From: Tubulanus polymorphus
Taxonomy: Eukaryota > Nemertea > Palaeonemertea > Tubulaniformes > Tubulanidae
Direction: 5' to 3'
DNA: 64,000 nt
Assembly (NCBI RefSeq): GCF_964204645.1
Contig: NC_134027.1
Span: 8,854,485 to 8,918,484, forward strand
Part shown: in pieces, positions 1 through 12,173 of the stretch
Layout: the number at the start of each line of letters is the position of its first letter
Numbering within the stretch: the stretch's first letter is position 1
Notes under the pieces: generated by a model
What the model was told of the DNA's origin: nothing
The model's database searches: none
Seen by the model: only the letters and a program-made list of their open reading frames with translations
Position numbers and translations under genes: made by a program

Positions 1-177
1 TTATTTCATTTTCATCGGGCGTTTTTCCAACACGAATAATTGCGCGCGCCTAAACCGGCCGTGGTCACACTTTTACACACAATTTCTCTGCATTTCCAGC
101 TAAGCCACATACACAAAGTCGTTTCCCAATAGCGCGGATCCTCTGGATTTTTAGGATATGTTTCAATGATCGTGCTA

Positions 178-192
178 CCAGCAGGGGGCGCT
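178..192 (+). promoter_or_regulatory. CTCF-type binding motif (perfect core)
   Basis: The bases CCAGCAGGGGGCGCT match the classic CTCF core CCASYAGRGGGCRS at every position. CTCF and its core motif are conserved across Bilateria, so an insulator or loop-anchor role is plausible. Binding cannot be seen from sequence. Confidence 0.45.
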
Positions 193-2124
193 AATACCAC
201 ACACTTGCGCTGGGAGAAATCGAAGTTAAACAACCTCACAGCAACCATCATTATTTCATTATCATCGTCGAATTCATATGATATACAAATAAATCCTTTT
301 GAGTATTTTTAAACGGTAAAATGCATATTCAAAAAACCCAAGATTATAAACAAATTACCCGACTTATTTTTTGACGCTGTAAAAACCTTTTTCTTATTGT
401 TAACTACGTATTATGCGTCATTTAAGGGATAATCTGCGAGTCGTGTACTACGTCACTGGCGCTTCAAAATAAAAATTACAATTGCGGATATTGGCATTTA
501 TTTTGTAATTGATTAAATTTCATGACACTTAATTTCTATCAATGCATAATATAGTTATCAATGTATAAAACATTTTTGTAACGGCTTTTATGCGTACGGT
601 GTCAAAAAGGTACTGGCGAGGGTGCTACGAAAAGCAGCAGTGAGCCAGCTTACGGGATCAGATACGGTTCAGACATCTTAGAAATATCCAATAAAGAGAA
701 GAATACGACTTTAACAAAAAATTCACTCCCACCCGCTGTATTTTGTTATCCGTATAAGATAAAGAGATAAGATAAAACCGGCCGGATTTCGATATCTTAT
801 TCGTTGATAATTGATTTGACCTCATTTTTGCTCATTCTAACGGCCTGACCGGCCATGAGAAAGAATAAGCTATCTTACACAGGATAAGTCGATTCCAACC
901 ATTATTCGATTTAAAATGACTTCTTTCGTTGATACGTGATTCGACTCGTTTGGACGAGTGGGTTGGAGGATTTGAGTCAAGAGTTGCCAAAAGCCAAAAG
1001 GGCTGGCACATTTAGGGGTGGTGGTCTAGGGGGTCCGGACCTCTGCCTTCCCGTAGAAGTTGTCCTTTTTTTCAAGACAGACATCGTTTAAACCTTGAAA
1101 ATTGACACCCATCCTCTCAAAAATTGCATATTTTCGCATGTATTTCTTCGGTTGAGACCCGCTATTGCGCCCTTCTGTTGAATCGGAGAAATGCCGTATC
1201 TCTTCGTCTGGAGGTACTATACGACTCTTGACTGTAAAAATTTGATTCTTTATATTCGGCGACTGTTTATTTCATTTGCATGCATGTAAACGGGTGGACA
1301 ACATCATAGACAGACACGAACATCTGGACGCGATTGATTGGAACGAAGTAAATTCGCTGAAACGTGTGGATAATTGTTGTTTAGTTTAGGAATAATGAAA
1401 CACTTTATACGCTTACGTCCAACAGTTCCGAGAGTTGTTCGCGCTGAATTAGTTAACGTTTAACGAACGTGTAATTGGTGGCTGCGCAGGCGTTTCTTTT
1501 TCGATTTCTCGGAAAACCCCGTCGTGATGCTCCCCGATCATAAATGAAATGAAACTCTTTGCCGAAGGTTTTTCTTAAGACGATGATTTGATCGATGATC
1601 AGTCGCTATAATTCGAGGCAGGCCCATGTTTGATTCTAAGAAGTCGAGGTGGTTTTTTTCATTGTTATGAATGGAGTTGCCCGTGTCAAATCAGTAAATG
1701 CGAAGACAAGTTTATCGATAGTACTTAGGGGGTTAACTGAATTATTTCAATACGTACGAGCTTTAGCTACTTGTGCACAGTAGGTTCATCAGGTAAATGA
1801 GATGTTTAGTCTTTGTAAATTTTTCTCATTGCCCGTGACGCTAAGTCACATTAGTAGCGAAAGCATTTACTTTGAATGAATTTGATCAACAAATTAGTAT
1901 TCGTCTTCATTATAATTATTGATTACGTAAGTATGTATCGTAAAAATGCGATATGTATGATATTCATTATCACGTATGGGAGGTAGGCCTACATTTACAA
2001 CACGTGATATACCTTTTCTGTTTGTAATGTTACCTTTGCGATTATGATGCCGCTTCAGACATAATTTACCATGTTGGCACTCTACAAATGGTGAAATGTT
2101 AATGGTGAAACGTCATAATGCGTT

Positions 2125-2154
2125 AGATGGCGTACATGCATGTACGAGCCATCT
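2125..2154. repeat. Near-perfect 30-bp palindrome
   Basis: AGATGGC and GCCATCT flank the self-complementary core GTACATGCATGTAC. The arms are offset by only two bases. It could be a cruciform or a dimeric protein site, or part of an old MITE; no gene is adjacent. Confidence 0.5.
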
Positions 2155-3022
2155 TCGCGTGCCGGAGTTGTTCCCGGGTTTTTCTCCGCAACAAGAATCT
2201 TTTCGAGGTTTTAGAATATATTCAAAATAACACGACGATATAGGCCTAAAATTTGAACTTTCTAATTTTTGATTAATCATCAATTTCCACTTGAAAGCTT
2301 TTTTAACGAGCTCGAAACGCTGCCATCAAATCTACTCTACAGTTCGTATGTCGTAGATGTTTTATTTGCGATACCTTTAGAACCTCTAGAACTTTACGCC
2401 AAAATGCAATTACGATAAAGATTATTCGCTTGGAATTCTGAAACTGATATCATCATTATGATAAGGCAACTGTCTATTTTTCGTTTTGTAAATGTAGATA
2501 TCGTTTATAGCTGTCGTATTATATCCGTCACATCCGTAGATCCTAGTGCGAGAACGATTGGGATTCCAAACACGATTTGCACCGGATATTACGAAGACTT
2601 CAGGCGCTTATCGTACAAGCGTCTATTAATGGCTCAACGAAAGATTTGCCCGGAAGACTTCACCGCTCTCTATAACCATTCCCCATTAAGATGATGCCTA
2701 CGAGAATGACTACGCTACGTATTCCCTTTTTTCGATCCCTCTCTTTCCCACACTGTTTCTCTCTAATAAACATTTAACGTTAGGAGACTCATTAGTAGCG
2801 CTGATGTGATCGCGGAAAAGCGTATACGGAAGAGAGAACTCGTGAAGTTTTGACACGAAAGCAGCAGAGCGTATACCAATATTGTGCGCACTTTTTAGCA
2901 GTTCATCTTACGTAAAAGCACTATTAGATATTTCATAGTCTATTGGGAGACGGCAATCTCATTACCATTATGACACGAGTTTCGGCGAAGGATTCGCATT
3001 TGTAACCAGACTCCGGGGCCCA

Positions 3023-3127
3023 GGGTCCCGTTCCACAGTTCCGAGTTAAGATTTAACTCTGAGTTACTCATTAAAAACTAACTTTAACTCAGAGTTAGCT
3101 CTAACTCACAACTGTGGAACTGGGTCC
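3023..3127. mobile_element. Short MITE with GGGTCCCGTTCCACAGTT ends
   Basis: The left end GGGTCCCGTTCCACAGTT and the right end, read on the other strand as GGACCCAGTTCCACAGTT, form 18-bp terminal inverted repeats with two mismatches. The interior is itself partly palindromic (repeated AACTCAGAGTTA-type words). CCAGACTC occurs on both sides (3006-3013 and 3126-3133) and may be a target duplication. It has no coding capacity. A diverged relative with similar ends lies at 63741-63875. Confidence 0.6.
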
Positions 3128-6100
3128 AGACTCACAGTTAACTCGGGGTCCCGATATTTATCTAGCGTGATGTACTGGTGCATTGTTTATGTCGTGCGGT
3201 TATATATATGTTATATATAGGTATTTCTTACACAGTTCCAGCAAAATCCTTACACAGGACGCAAAATACCCGTCTACATAAAGCGGGTAAAGTTACTCCT
3301 CACTATAAATGTATTGCGACCATGTCAAGACCCGAAAAGCGAAAAGCAAAATTTAACACTGTTGGATCTCGATTAGTAAGATAACCATAGTTAGTTACCT
3401 AATCGTTGGTGGTAAGATTTTTATTATCGGATGGGCTTATACCTTATGTGGTTTGTGAAAAATATCCGATCGTGAAACTAAACCACAGATATGTTACTGA
3501 CTAGGATAACCAATGCCCGTAGATGCCGTCCGGTGCCTAAGACCCCTTCTTCCCGTGGAGGCCACATGTAACAGAACTTAAGAAGCAAATAATGCTTAAT
3601 CGGAAAAATATATGTACGTTGTAGAAATGACATAGTTCCATTTAGATCGTGGAAATGATTGTGTAAGTTTTAATTTTATGCATTTGGTACAGTGGTCCTT
3701 GAACTTGACGCTTGCGTAACTACTAGTGAAAACAATTTCCAGTTCGACCTCTAAATCGAGCCTCGTCGATGTTAGGCCTTGGACAACACTTATAGGATTC
3801 CTCTTCGTAAATATTTTATAGTTTCATAAATTGCTTTTACTTCGATGTGTATATATGCGTAGATATGTTAACGGGTCGTATCAAGTTATCGTATATCAAG
3901 TTGGCATCCTACTAAATGCCCAGCGGTGGTTACTTCGGCTGTGTAGGCCCTAAATATGTTGTCGAGCAATCAGTCTATCGAAATACTGCATCGAGAATAT
4001 TTCCGCTCGTCGCATATTCCTCAAGATTTATCTATAATAAAGTTTATGCCCGCCATTCCATCTAAATCATCTTCACGTATTCTGACGCGGGAAAATGATA
4101 AATTTTCATACAAAAACGTATGTAGAGTTATAAATCTTCATTAGTTCGATGTAATGTTCATCGTACTCCGCTTGAGCGATAAACCCTTTACGCGCGAAGT
4201 CGCGCACTGTAGTCCAGCGGTCTTATTGGTCACACGAAATTTCAACGTAAATAGAATTTTTAACGATGTCGGAATTGACAGAGTTTGAATATTGTATTTA
4301 ATTTGATAGTTTGAAATGGCATGTGTAACGGTACTATTTTCCAGCAAATATCTTTTGCTTCTTTGTATATACTGTTATTCTGCTGAATCTTTGTTGACAT
4401 CGACAATCGTGTGATTTGATTATGATAGATAAAAAGAACTTAAACTTAAACGTTCATTATTTGAAGTAGAAGTGGAAGCCATTTCTTCCTTCGAAATAGC
4501 TCCAGGAGAGCGAGCGAAAAAATAAACTCTCCACGGATTGATTTCTTTTAACCAGCCACATGATATCTGCACTCAAACCACGACAGATTGACACCGAGCT
4601 GTAGGACGCTTAGTACTTAACGTCTCTGTACACATCATTTATAGCGTCAATACAAGGAGTGTAATTAATCGCAAAATATGAATCATCAAAAATCACTTTT
4701 GAACAGCGGCGTTTATCAAACCGCCGTGCGTCCCACGAGCCAGTGATTTAGATCTCGACTGTATCTTCAACTGCTCAATGCGAGTAAAAGGCGAGTTTGT
4801 ACAATAACTTTAGCGACGATTGAAGCAGTTCGATTTACGTCGAAAAATTCTACGTCGCCGTATTTTAGAGTCTTTGCAAAAAAATTTTAAAAAAATGTAC
4901 AGAATAGGGAACCGCTCCACTAGCTATCCCACCATATGGCGTGGCGAGCACTCAGTCTTGCGCGGTCAAATTTTCGATGAACTTCAAAATGAATTTTTAG
5001 GCTCCCGAATCCATACATCATATCACAAGACCCACCAAATATACGATAAATCAATTTACTATTCAGATATCGGTATAGTTTTCATGAATAATTGATTTGT
5101 TTAAGAAAAAGGTCCATTCCGTTTTAACGGGAGACCGAGTAACTATTAGCCAACCAGGTGGATCCTCGCTTGCCATACGTGGAATCTTCGATTGCCACAG
5201 GAGGTCGTAGGTTTTCCTATGTATGGATATAATTTCGTTCGCTGTTCCATTCGCTCGACTTGGGGTAAATGAAACGACTATAAAAAATTTCCAAAATCCT
5301 TTCGAACCAATTCACCGACACGAGCGCGGAATTAGCGCAATAACAGTGACGTAATATGATTGACATTTCGAATGTCTACTCTGGAACAAACCTCACGAAG
5401 CTGTGACGCGATTGCTATTCGCGATTGCAGACTAAACGGGACATGCTGCAAAAAATGCCTTTTTAATCCTACCCAATTACGAGTAAGCATGCAATCGGCT
5501 GATTAACTAATGAAGTTTCATTGACGCGGTAATACTCGGTGAAAATGGAATCAGTCGACTACGAACGCCAACGTAGAACTATAGGGAATTGCATCGAGCA
5601 TCGACCTGGTGCGGAATGGATGCCATTTTCACGTTACGATGTGACGATGATGAATATGTAATACGTGCGTATACAAATAATGGACTGAAATTCAACGCAT
5701 AAGACAACGCTGGCTGTCCTTGACAAAATACGACATATCCATATATGCTAAACCAAGTCTTACAGTTGAATTATCGCTCTTTGTCTTGTTTTAGTAACGA
5801 AATCCTTGCATAACCATTTGCCCGATGCAGGGAATCTTAAATTTATCGGAATATTGTTTAAAGTAAATTCAGCACCTCAAATCTGCTGGGAGTTTCCCTG
5901 AATAATCACATATTCGTATGTAAAATATATCTTGAGTGCCTACGATATCATCATAACCGCATTGAAAATTTATAAAGGCTGGAAAGTGTTGAAATTAATG
6001 AAAATATATTGCGCTGCAATATTGCACTTCAGCAGGCGTCAATTTTCAGTCGTATTTCTCGGAATTATTTCGCCGTGTTTTGTAGTGATGTAAATATTCT

Positions 6101-6974
6101 TGGGGCGCATGGTTATAATTCGCACGGCGTCTGTCTTCGACGGCTCAATCGAATAGCCGCGTGTAATAAATGACAATTACAGGCAATGGATTCATCGATT
6201 CTTCGTCAACGCCAGATTCTAATGTCTTGTGCGAAAAAAATGGCCGTGATGATATGAAAAAAAAAAGTTATAGACCGAAATCTGTATAATGCACGACATA
6301 TGATATGTGTTCATATTGTGCAGATTCTAATTTATGAATATTCTTGGTAAGATTCGACAGAGTTTTAAATCGTGAAAATTGATATCCAACGGAAATAGTC
6401 TCTGAATGAACATATCGCTGCGCAAACAGATCGAAATATACATTGACATTCTACGAACAAATATAATATTTATGTGACACGATGATGAATGAGATTGTTG
6501 AAAAAAAAACTAATTATCAAATTGCTAAAACTCATAGAAAGCGAAGATATGGGCAAAGAGCGTAATTCATTACGATTGGGTACTTCTGTGATCGAAGAAT
6601 ATATATATGATTTGAAATCGGGTTTCTTGTTGTCGGTTGTCCGGTAGCGTGGCCTTGGTTAGAAATGAACAACAAAACCTTCTCCTTCCGACATAATTGT
6701 AAGTGACAATATTGATATCACACGGCTACGTGTGATATCGACCGGAAAGAGGAATGAGCGTAAATGGCCGCCTTCGTGCACAGACGATCCGATACTTGGA
6801 TCGCGTTGATGACTTTTCCCTCTTTATTTGTCACGATGATTACTCCCAGAGGTTGTTTTAATCCTGTTGCAACCCTCCGTTGGCGTAGATATACGGCTAG
6901 CACTCGCGAACTGCGATTATGACTGCGGACGTGGTAAATAAAGATACCAGTATAGATAGCATGAAACCAGTATA
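3128..6974. other. Intergenic DNA, no supported gene
   Basis: AT-rich DNA with only short uninformative open frames (the longest is 91 codons at 4820-5095, low complexity and unrecognised). I see no splice-linked exons, RNA gene or complete transposon. Confidence 0.6.
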
Positions 6975-6982
6975 CCCCTCTC

Positions 6983-7438
6983 TCCCTCTCCCTCTCCCTC
7001 TCCCTCTCCCTCTCCCTCTCCCTCTCCCTCTCCCTCTCCCTCTCCCTCTCCCTCTCCCTCTCCCTCTCCCTCTCCCTCTCCCTCTCCCTCTCCCTCTCCC
7101 TCTCCCTCTCCCTCTCCCTCTCCCTCTCCCTCTCCCTCTCCCTCTCCCTCTCCCTCTCCCTCTCCCTCTCCCTCTCCCTCTCCCTCTCCCTCTCCCTCTC
7201 CCTCTCCCTCTCCCTCTCCCTCTCCCTCTCCCTCTCCCTCTCCCTCTCCCTCTCCCTCTCCCTCTCCCTCTCCCTCTCCCTCTCCCTCTCCCTCTCCCTC
7301 TCCCTCTCCCTCTCCCTCTCCCTCTCCCTCTCCCTCTCCCTCTCCCTCTCCCTCTCCCTCTCCCTCTCCCTCTCCCTCTCCCTCTCCCTCTCCCTCTCCC
7401 TCTCCCTCTCCCTCTCCCTCTCCCTCTCCCTCTCCCTC
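6983..7438. repeat. Pure (CCCTCT)n / (GGGAGA)n hexanucleotide array
   Basis: About 76 copies of CCCTCT run without a visible interruption for roughly 456 bp. The plus strand is pure pyrimidine. The minus strand carries a GGG triplet every six bases with three-base loops, the textbook spacing for G-quadruplexes, and the polypurine-polypyrimidine mirror symmetry can also form a triplex. The long Leu-Pro and Arg-Glu frames through it are artefacts of the 6-bp period. Such arrays are usually length-polymorphic, so the assembled length may not be exact. Confidence 0.97.
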
Positions 7439-10400
7439 AAATACATACTCCTACATAAGGAGTATTTTCTAATTGTTTTTTCTGTAAACTACAATGAGAC
7501 CAACTAATCAGCGAAAGATCCACGAGAATCTATCACGATGCCTCTGCGCCCGTACCACTATACGACTTCTAATTAGACCGAATGTTGATTCGATGCATAA
7601 ATCATAAATCATGTCTGCACGATGAATATTGCTTTCATATGAAAGAAAATGGAATACGTATATTTGACAGAAAAATTCGACGGGAATTTTGAGAACAAGA
7701 AATCATTAACTGCAAATAAACTTATCGGTTTCTTCTCCATTGAAGTGAAACTCTAAAGACATATACAAGATAAATTTAATGATGTTAAATTCCCACAGCT
7801 ACTTGACATACCGTACATCAAAATACATAAAAACCGATTCATCGCGTTTATCGTTGTACGTTATCATTTCAATTTCGCCATAAACACATATTGACTTTAT
7901 TTGAATATGCTGATGATAATCAGTAACATACTTCGGTGTCCAATATTTGTTCTTGCCGCCGCCTCGTCGCATTTGGATTCGCATATTCAACTATACTGTG
8001 TCATCTGTCGCCACATATAATGTATATCGTTTACTGGGAATTTATGCATTTCCAATTACCTGATATGCTTTATGTATCTAAATTACAAATTTCTGCTGCA
8101 TAGATAACCATAGTTTGATGCAGTTCATAAAATACCAAACATTTTACTATCATCGTTACATAGCAAAGTTCGCATTTGATTTAAAATCGGATATTCAATG
8201 TACATGTACATGTATAAACTACTGCTAATGAATCGAGCCACCTTTGAGCCTTTATATCATCATCAACTGATGATACCGACATTATCTTGAATGAAAAACA
8301 AATTTCTGAACCATCTTTTTGCATTCATGCTTCTTCAAGAGATTGCACTTTTCCTATGACATCCCCCAATTCAGATTAACTTAGTGATGAATACTATTTT
8401 GTAATAGAGTGTGTGTTTTCTAAGATCTAAGAATACGGTAACAATTTGTAAAATTCCCAAATTGAAAAAGAGTTTGTAAGTTTTAGTCCACAAGACCAAA
8501 AGAGGAAGTTAGCAGTATTTACACGAAGACACATAGCCTCATGTAGCGATGTAGCATATAACACTGTATATCTATATTCTTGTTTACTGATATCTACTCA
8601 TTCTATGATATCTGAAGTGTGAATTGTTCATATTTTTGTATCATGTGTGCTCGAGAAAATTGTAACATCTCTGGAGCAATAAATTGATATCTCGACCTGA
8701 ATCTTCAAATTGATATCGCTTTGTTGTGGGCGAACTGGCTGTGACTGCCAAAAGTCTATACTACATCCCAATTAGAGGAGAGGTTCTTTACAGCGTCTGT
8801 GACAACCCAAGAGACAATCTAATCAGTACAGAGATGACCGCGGGATATTTTTTTCCTTGCCAAACGGATAAAAAGCGCTGGGTATCATGTAACAGAAGCG
8901 AGTAGGTGTTGTATTGCGAGGAAATTAGGAATTAGAGTAAACCAAGTATTGGAACGTAATCACTTATAAGCCGAGCGATCGCATGGAGACGATTTGGCCC
9001 GGGTCATGTAGCCTGAAATGCTACAGGTTCTGGAGGTGGCCCACTATCATAGCGTGCATCGACTGCAAGCTGTCTATTCTATACAAATATTGTATTACGT
9101 AATTGATGAAAAATGAGCTCATGACTGCGACTTTATATATCATTTTCATATTCTTATAGGGATCTATTCAAATTTATTTTCGTATTTGAAAAAATTATGT
9201 CTTGGATGTCGTGGGGTTATAAGTTAAGATCCGCAACACACCCAATCCAGTCGTTTGCCGTTGCAGACTGGTTGGAAGATTGTTTGAACGAACCGGATCC
9301 GAAATTTCCAATCATGTATATACTTCGATTTAAACAAAAAATTCTGTAAATATGACCGCCGATCACACAATTATATTATCTGTGTTTCAAAGTCGAACCC
9401 CCTGTTTTGATCTCGGCGGGCGTGTTGGGTTTGCAAGGGACACCAAATCAAAACAAACTAAACGAAATCTACCGATCAAACAAATAACAGGGACAACCCC
9501 TGCTATAAGATGAAGAAAAAGATGGACAGCACATGAACACACATATATACACGCAAATCTAGAGCTGTAGCATCTATACGAACAATTGTTTCGTAATTTC
9601 TTGTTTATCTGTTTTTACAAACAGCCCGGGGAATGTGTACATCAATTATCGGTTTCTGTTTTTAGAACTGATGGCCAGATGTCTTAATCATCGTTTCGCC
9701 GTTTACAGTTTTCACGTTCGAGCACCTGTCTTAACAGTCACGGTTCGAGGTGTAAAATGCAACACCTGAATAGAATAGACTTATAATAGACTCAGAAAAT
9801 GAACTAGACTCTTCCAGACGATTTCATCTTCAGCGTGCCATAACATTTTCACCGGATGCTATTAAAAATGAAAAGAACCTTTCTGACCCTACCGGCAACG
9901 TCTCTCATCGCGTTTTCAGTCTATTTCGTTGACTCAGATCAGACTGATGTTGTTTGTTGCAGCTTGTTGCTATAAGCACTGTTTCCGTCGGGAAATTATG
10001 GTCTACCACCGGAGGTTCTGCGTGATCGATTAGGATTGTGTAGTAGGGGGCATTGAAAAGAATTGTGAAAGATATATTCGAGGCAAATATACTGATGGGA
10101 ATTCTCCTCACACACATGAACAAAAATGATTTCGAGAAAATTTGAACGTAACAAATTTGATGAAGGGGTCTTTCCAAATCAAAGATGATCATGTTATTTG
10201 TCATTTGATCATGTGATGTCAACGTTTATCAAACCCTTCGATTGCGAATGCCAGTTTCTGCGAAGGGACGTCGCTCCCAGCCGCAACCGACCGACGCACG
10301 CGCTCTATGCGACTTGGAGCGTCATCATTTTTTGAAGGCTTCATCAAAGTTTTTTATCGGGAATCTTATCTCGCCCATTTGTGTTCATACTACGACCATT

Positions 10401-11977
10401 AAAACCAGCATTTTAGCTATACTTCTCAACTGTACTTCTCACTAGCCTATCAATAATGGAATGCAACCGACCGGTGGGGATAGCAATTGCCTAAGAGAGC
10501 AAGTTTTAATGGTCGTTCTGAGTGTTTAGAAAAACACTTCCCTAATCACCAGGGATCCGAAACTTTCTATCTTGACGTTTTTGGTGCCATTCTAAGTAAT
10601 CGCGTAACAACCAGAGGCCAGCTTTTCGGCAACTGGCCCCTGAATCGTAGATCGTCGCTTCGATCTACGTACGCTCTCTTACAGCTGGCGGAAACTGTTG
10701 CACACCGTCGTTGACAATAATCAATGATTTTTGCGGTCATGTTAAGACCCAAATGAGGTACGTACCCCAAAAAGAAAATAATAAAATATCCCAGAAAAAC
10801 AGTAAACAGGTCTCATTCATTAAATAAGTGGACTACAGTTATGCCGAAGAGGAAGAAGAACTAGAAGAAGGGTAGAGTCAGAAAGTGTTATTCGGTGTCC
10901 GATACCATTTTGCATGAGTGCTAACGTGGTCGCAAACCCTCATGACGGCACGCAACTTTCATTTACCAAGTCCTGGTAGGAAGTGTTGACGTCATACAAC
11001 AACATGAAGATGCAGCGGGAAATGTTACGTTATGGTAGTGTTATCAATGTTAAGCCTATATGAATTTCATTAATATTCATTTGCTACTTAGAACAGATTT
11101 TTTAATAGGAAACATATCTGAAGACAGGCGCTCCGATCGGTTTCATAGTAGTCTCGTTTGATTACAGTATACTCTTAGATAATAGGATAGCGAAGGTATC
11201 GTCAAGATGCTCTAGAATTCTCGCACTCGGGGAAGATCTTGTTAGACGTCTCTTGTAGGCTCGTCTTCGATGTTTTATTACGCGTTGTCGTTTCGTTAAA
11301 GAGGACCGCATTTAATCTTGAGTAGATCATCATCAAATTCTCATCCGAACCGAGTTTCCTCCTTGATGGCGAATCTGGTTTGCGACTTCATCGTGTGATG
11401 GTATACGGCCTGGTTTTTATTGCACTATGATGACGAGCTCGCTATGTGGCATACACGAAAATAGAACCGCTTATCGCATCGGTATCTACGTAATACGCAC
11501 AGTAATCTAGCAGGAGGCAGATGGCACCAGTGTCACCACTGTTGGTGAAGTGCAACAGACCATGGGATAGTATAACGAGATATTATGAGATTATCCATGT
11601 AGTCCTGATTATCTAACAAGTATGTCAAATAATATCTTCAACTATGCTTGAATTTCTAAGCAGTTGATTTCCAAGTATTTTCACAAAATTCAACGACATT
11701 CAACAGAAAATGACTCGGATGACTCGGCTTTGTTCGCATTTTTAGAAACGACTAAAATGTAGAAAAATAGGACTAGTGCACTCTAACGATTTTTAAAAGA
11801 CAAAAGCATTACACAATACTACTGATGCAAATTAAAAGATGTTACCATGTTTCACTATCGTCACCAAAAAATGTATTGTTGGAAAAAAGATACCATAGAA
11901 TATGTGATAGAATCCCAAAGTTGGTGTATTGCATATTCATTTTCTTACAGTGATTGTTGTTTTAAGCTTAATCATTA
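7439..11977. other. Intergenic DNA, no supported gene
   Basis: AT-rich sequence without recognisable coding exons or RNA genes. A perfect CRE octamer TGACGTCA occurs near 10988, but with no gene nearby it may be chance. Short frames at 9905-10222 (-) and 10487-10714 (+) have no recognisable content. Confidence 0.55.
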
Positions 11978-12173
11978 TAGTGGGGTGGCTTAGCTTTTTT
12001 ATTATTACTGGGTGGACAAAATCACGAAAATTGGCCCAGATGTTCATACAAACTTAACAATCAATTTTAGAAGGGGAGCCAGCTTGGATCTCTATGGCAA
12101 TTATGGCCAATTTTCGTGATTTTGTCCGCCCGGTAACAATATGACTCAAAATTGTCGATAAGCCACCCTACTA
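11978..12173. mobile_element. Foldback MITE, 196 bp, TTA target duplication
   Basis: The left end TAGTGGGGTGGCTTA and the right end, read in reverse as TAGTAGGGTGGCTTA, are terminal inverted repeats. A second pair of arms (ACAAAATCACGAAAATTGGC and its complement, near 12017 and 12107) extends the foldback. The element is flanked by TTA on both sides (11975-11977 and 12174-12176). A 3-bp TWA duplication is typical of PIF/Harbinger-type elements. It has no coding capacity. Confidence 0.75.

Larger units (their letters stand above)
1..2990. other. Intergenic DNA, no supported gene
   Basis: No stretch here shows a recognisable protein, a chain of splice-compatible exons or an RNA gene. The only open frame of note is a 79-codon minus-strand frame near the left edge, which resembles nothing I know. 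The interval contains a CTCF-like motif at 178-192 and a near-palindrome at 2125-2154, annotated separately. Distal exons or regulatory DNA of a gene beyond the left edge cannot be excluded. Confidence 0.6.

Noticed and set aside
12-251. 79-codon minus-strand frame at the left edge
   Set aside because: It has a varied composition and a clean start, but no recognisable motif and no linked exon. It overlaps a CTCF-like motif, which explains part of its base pattern.
6718-7458. Long Arg-Glu (minus) and Leu-Pro (plus) open frames
   Set aside because: They are the mechanical translation of a 6-bp repeat, which stays open in several frames. The flanking residues show no family resemblance.
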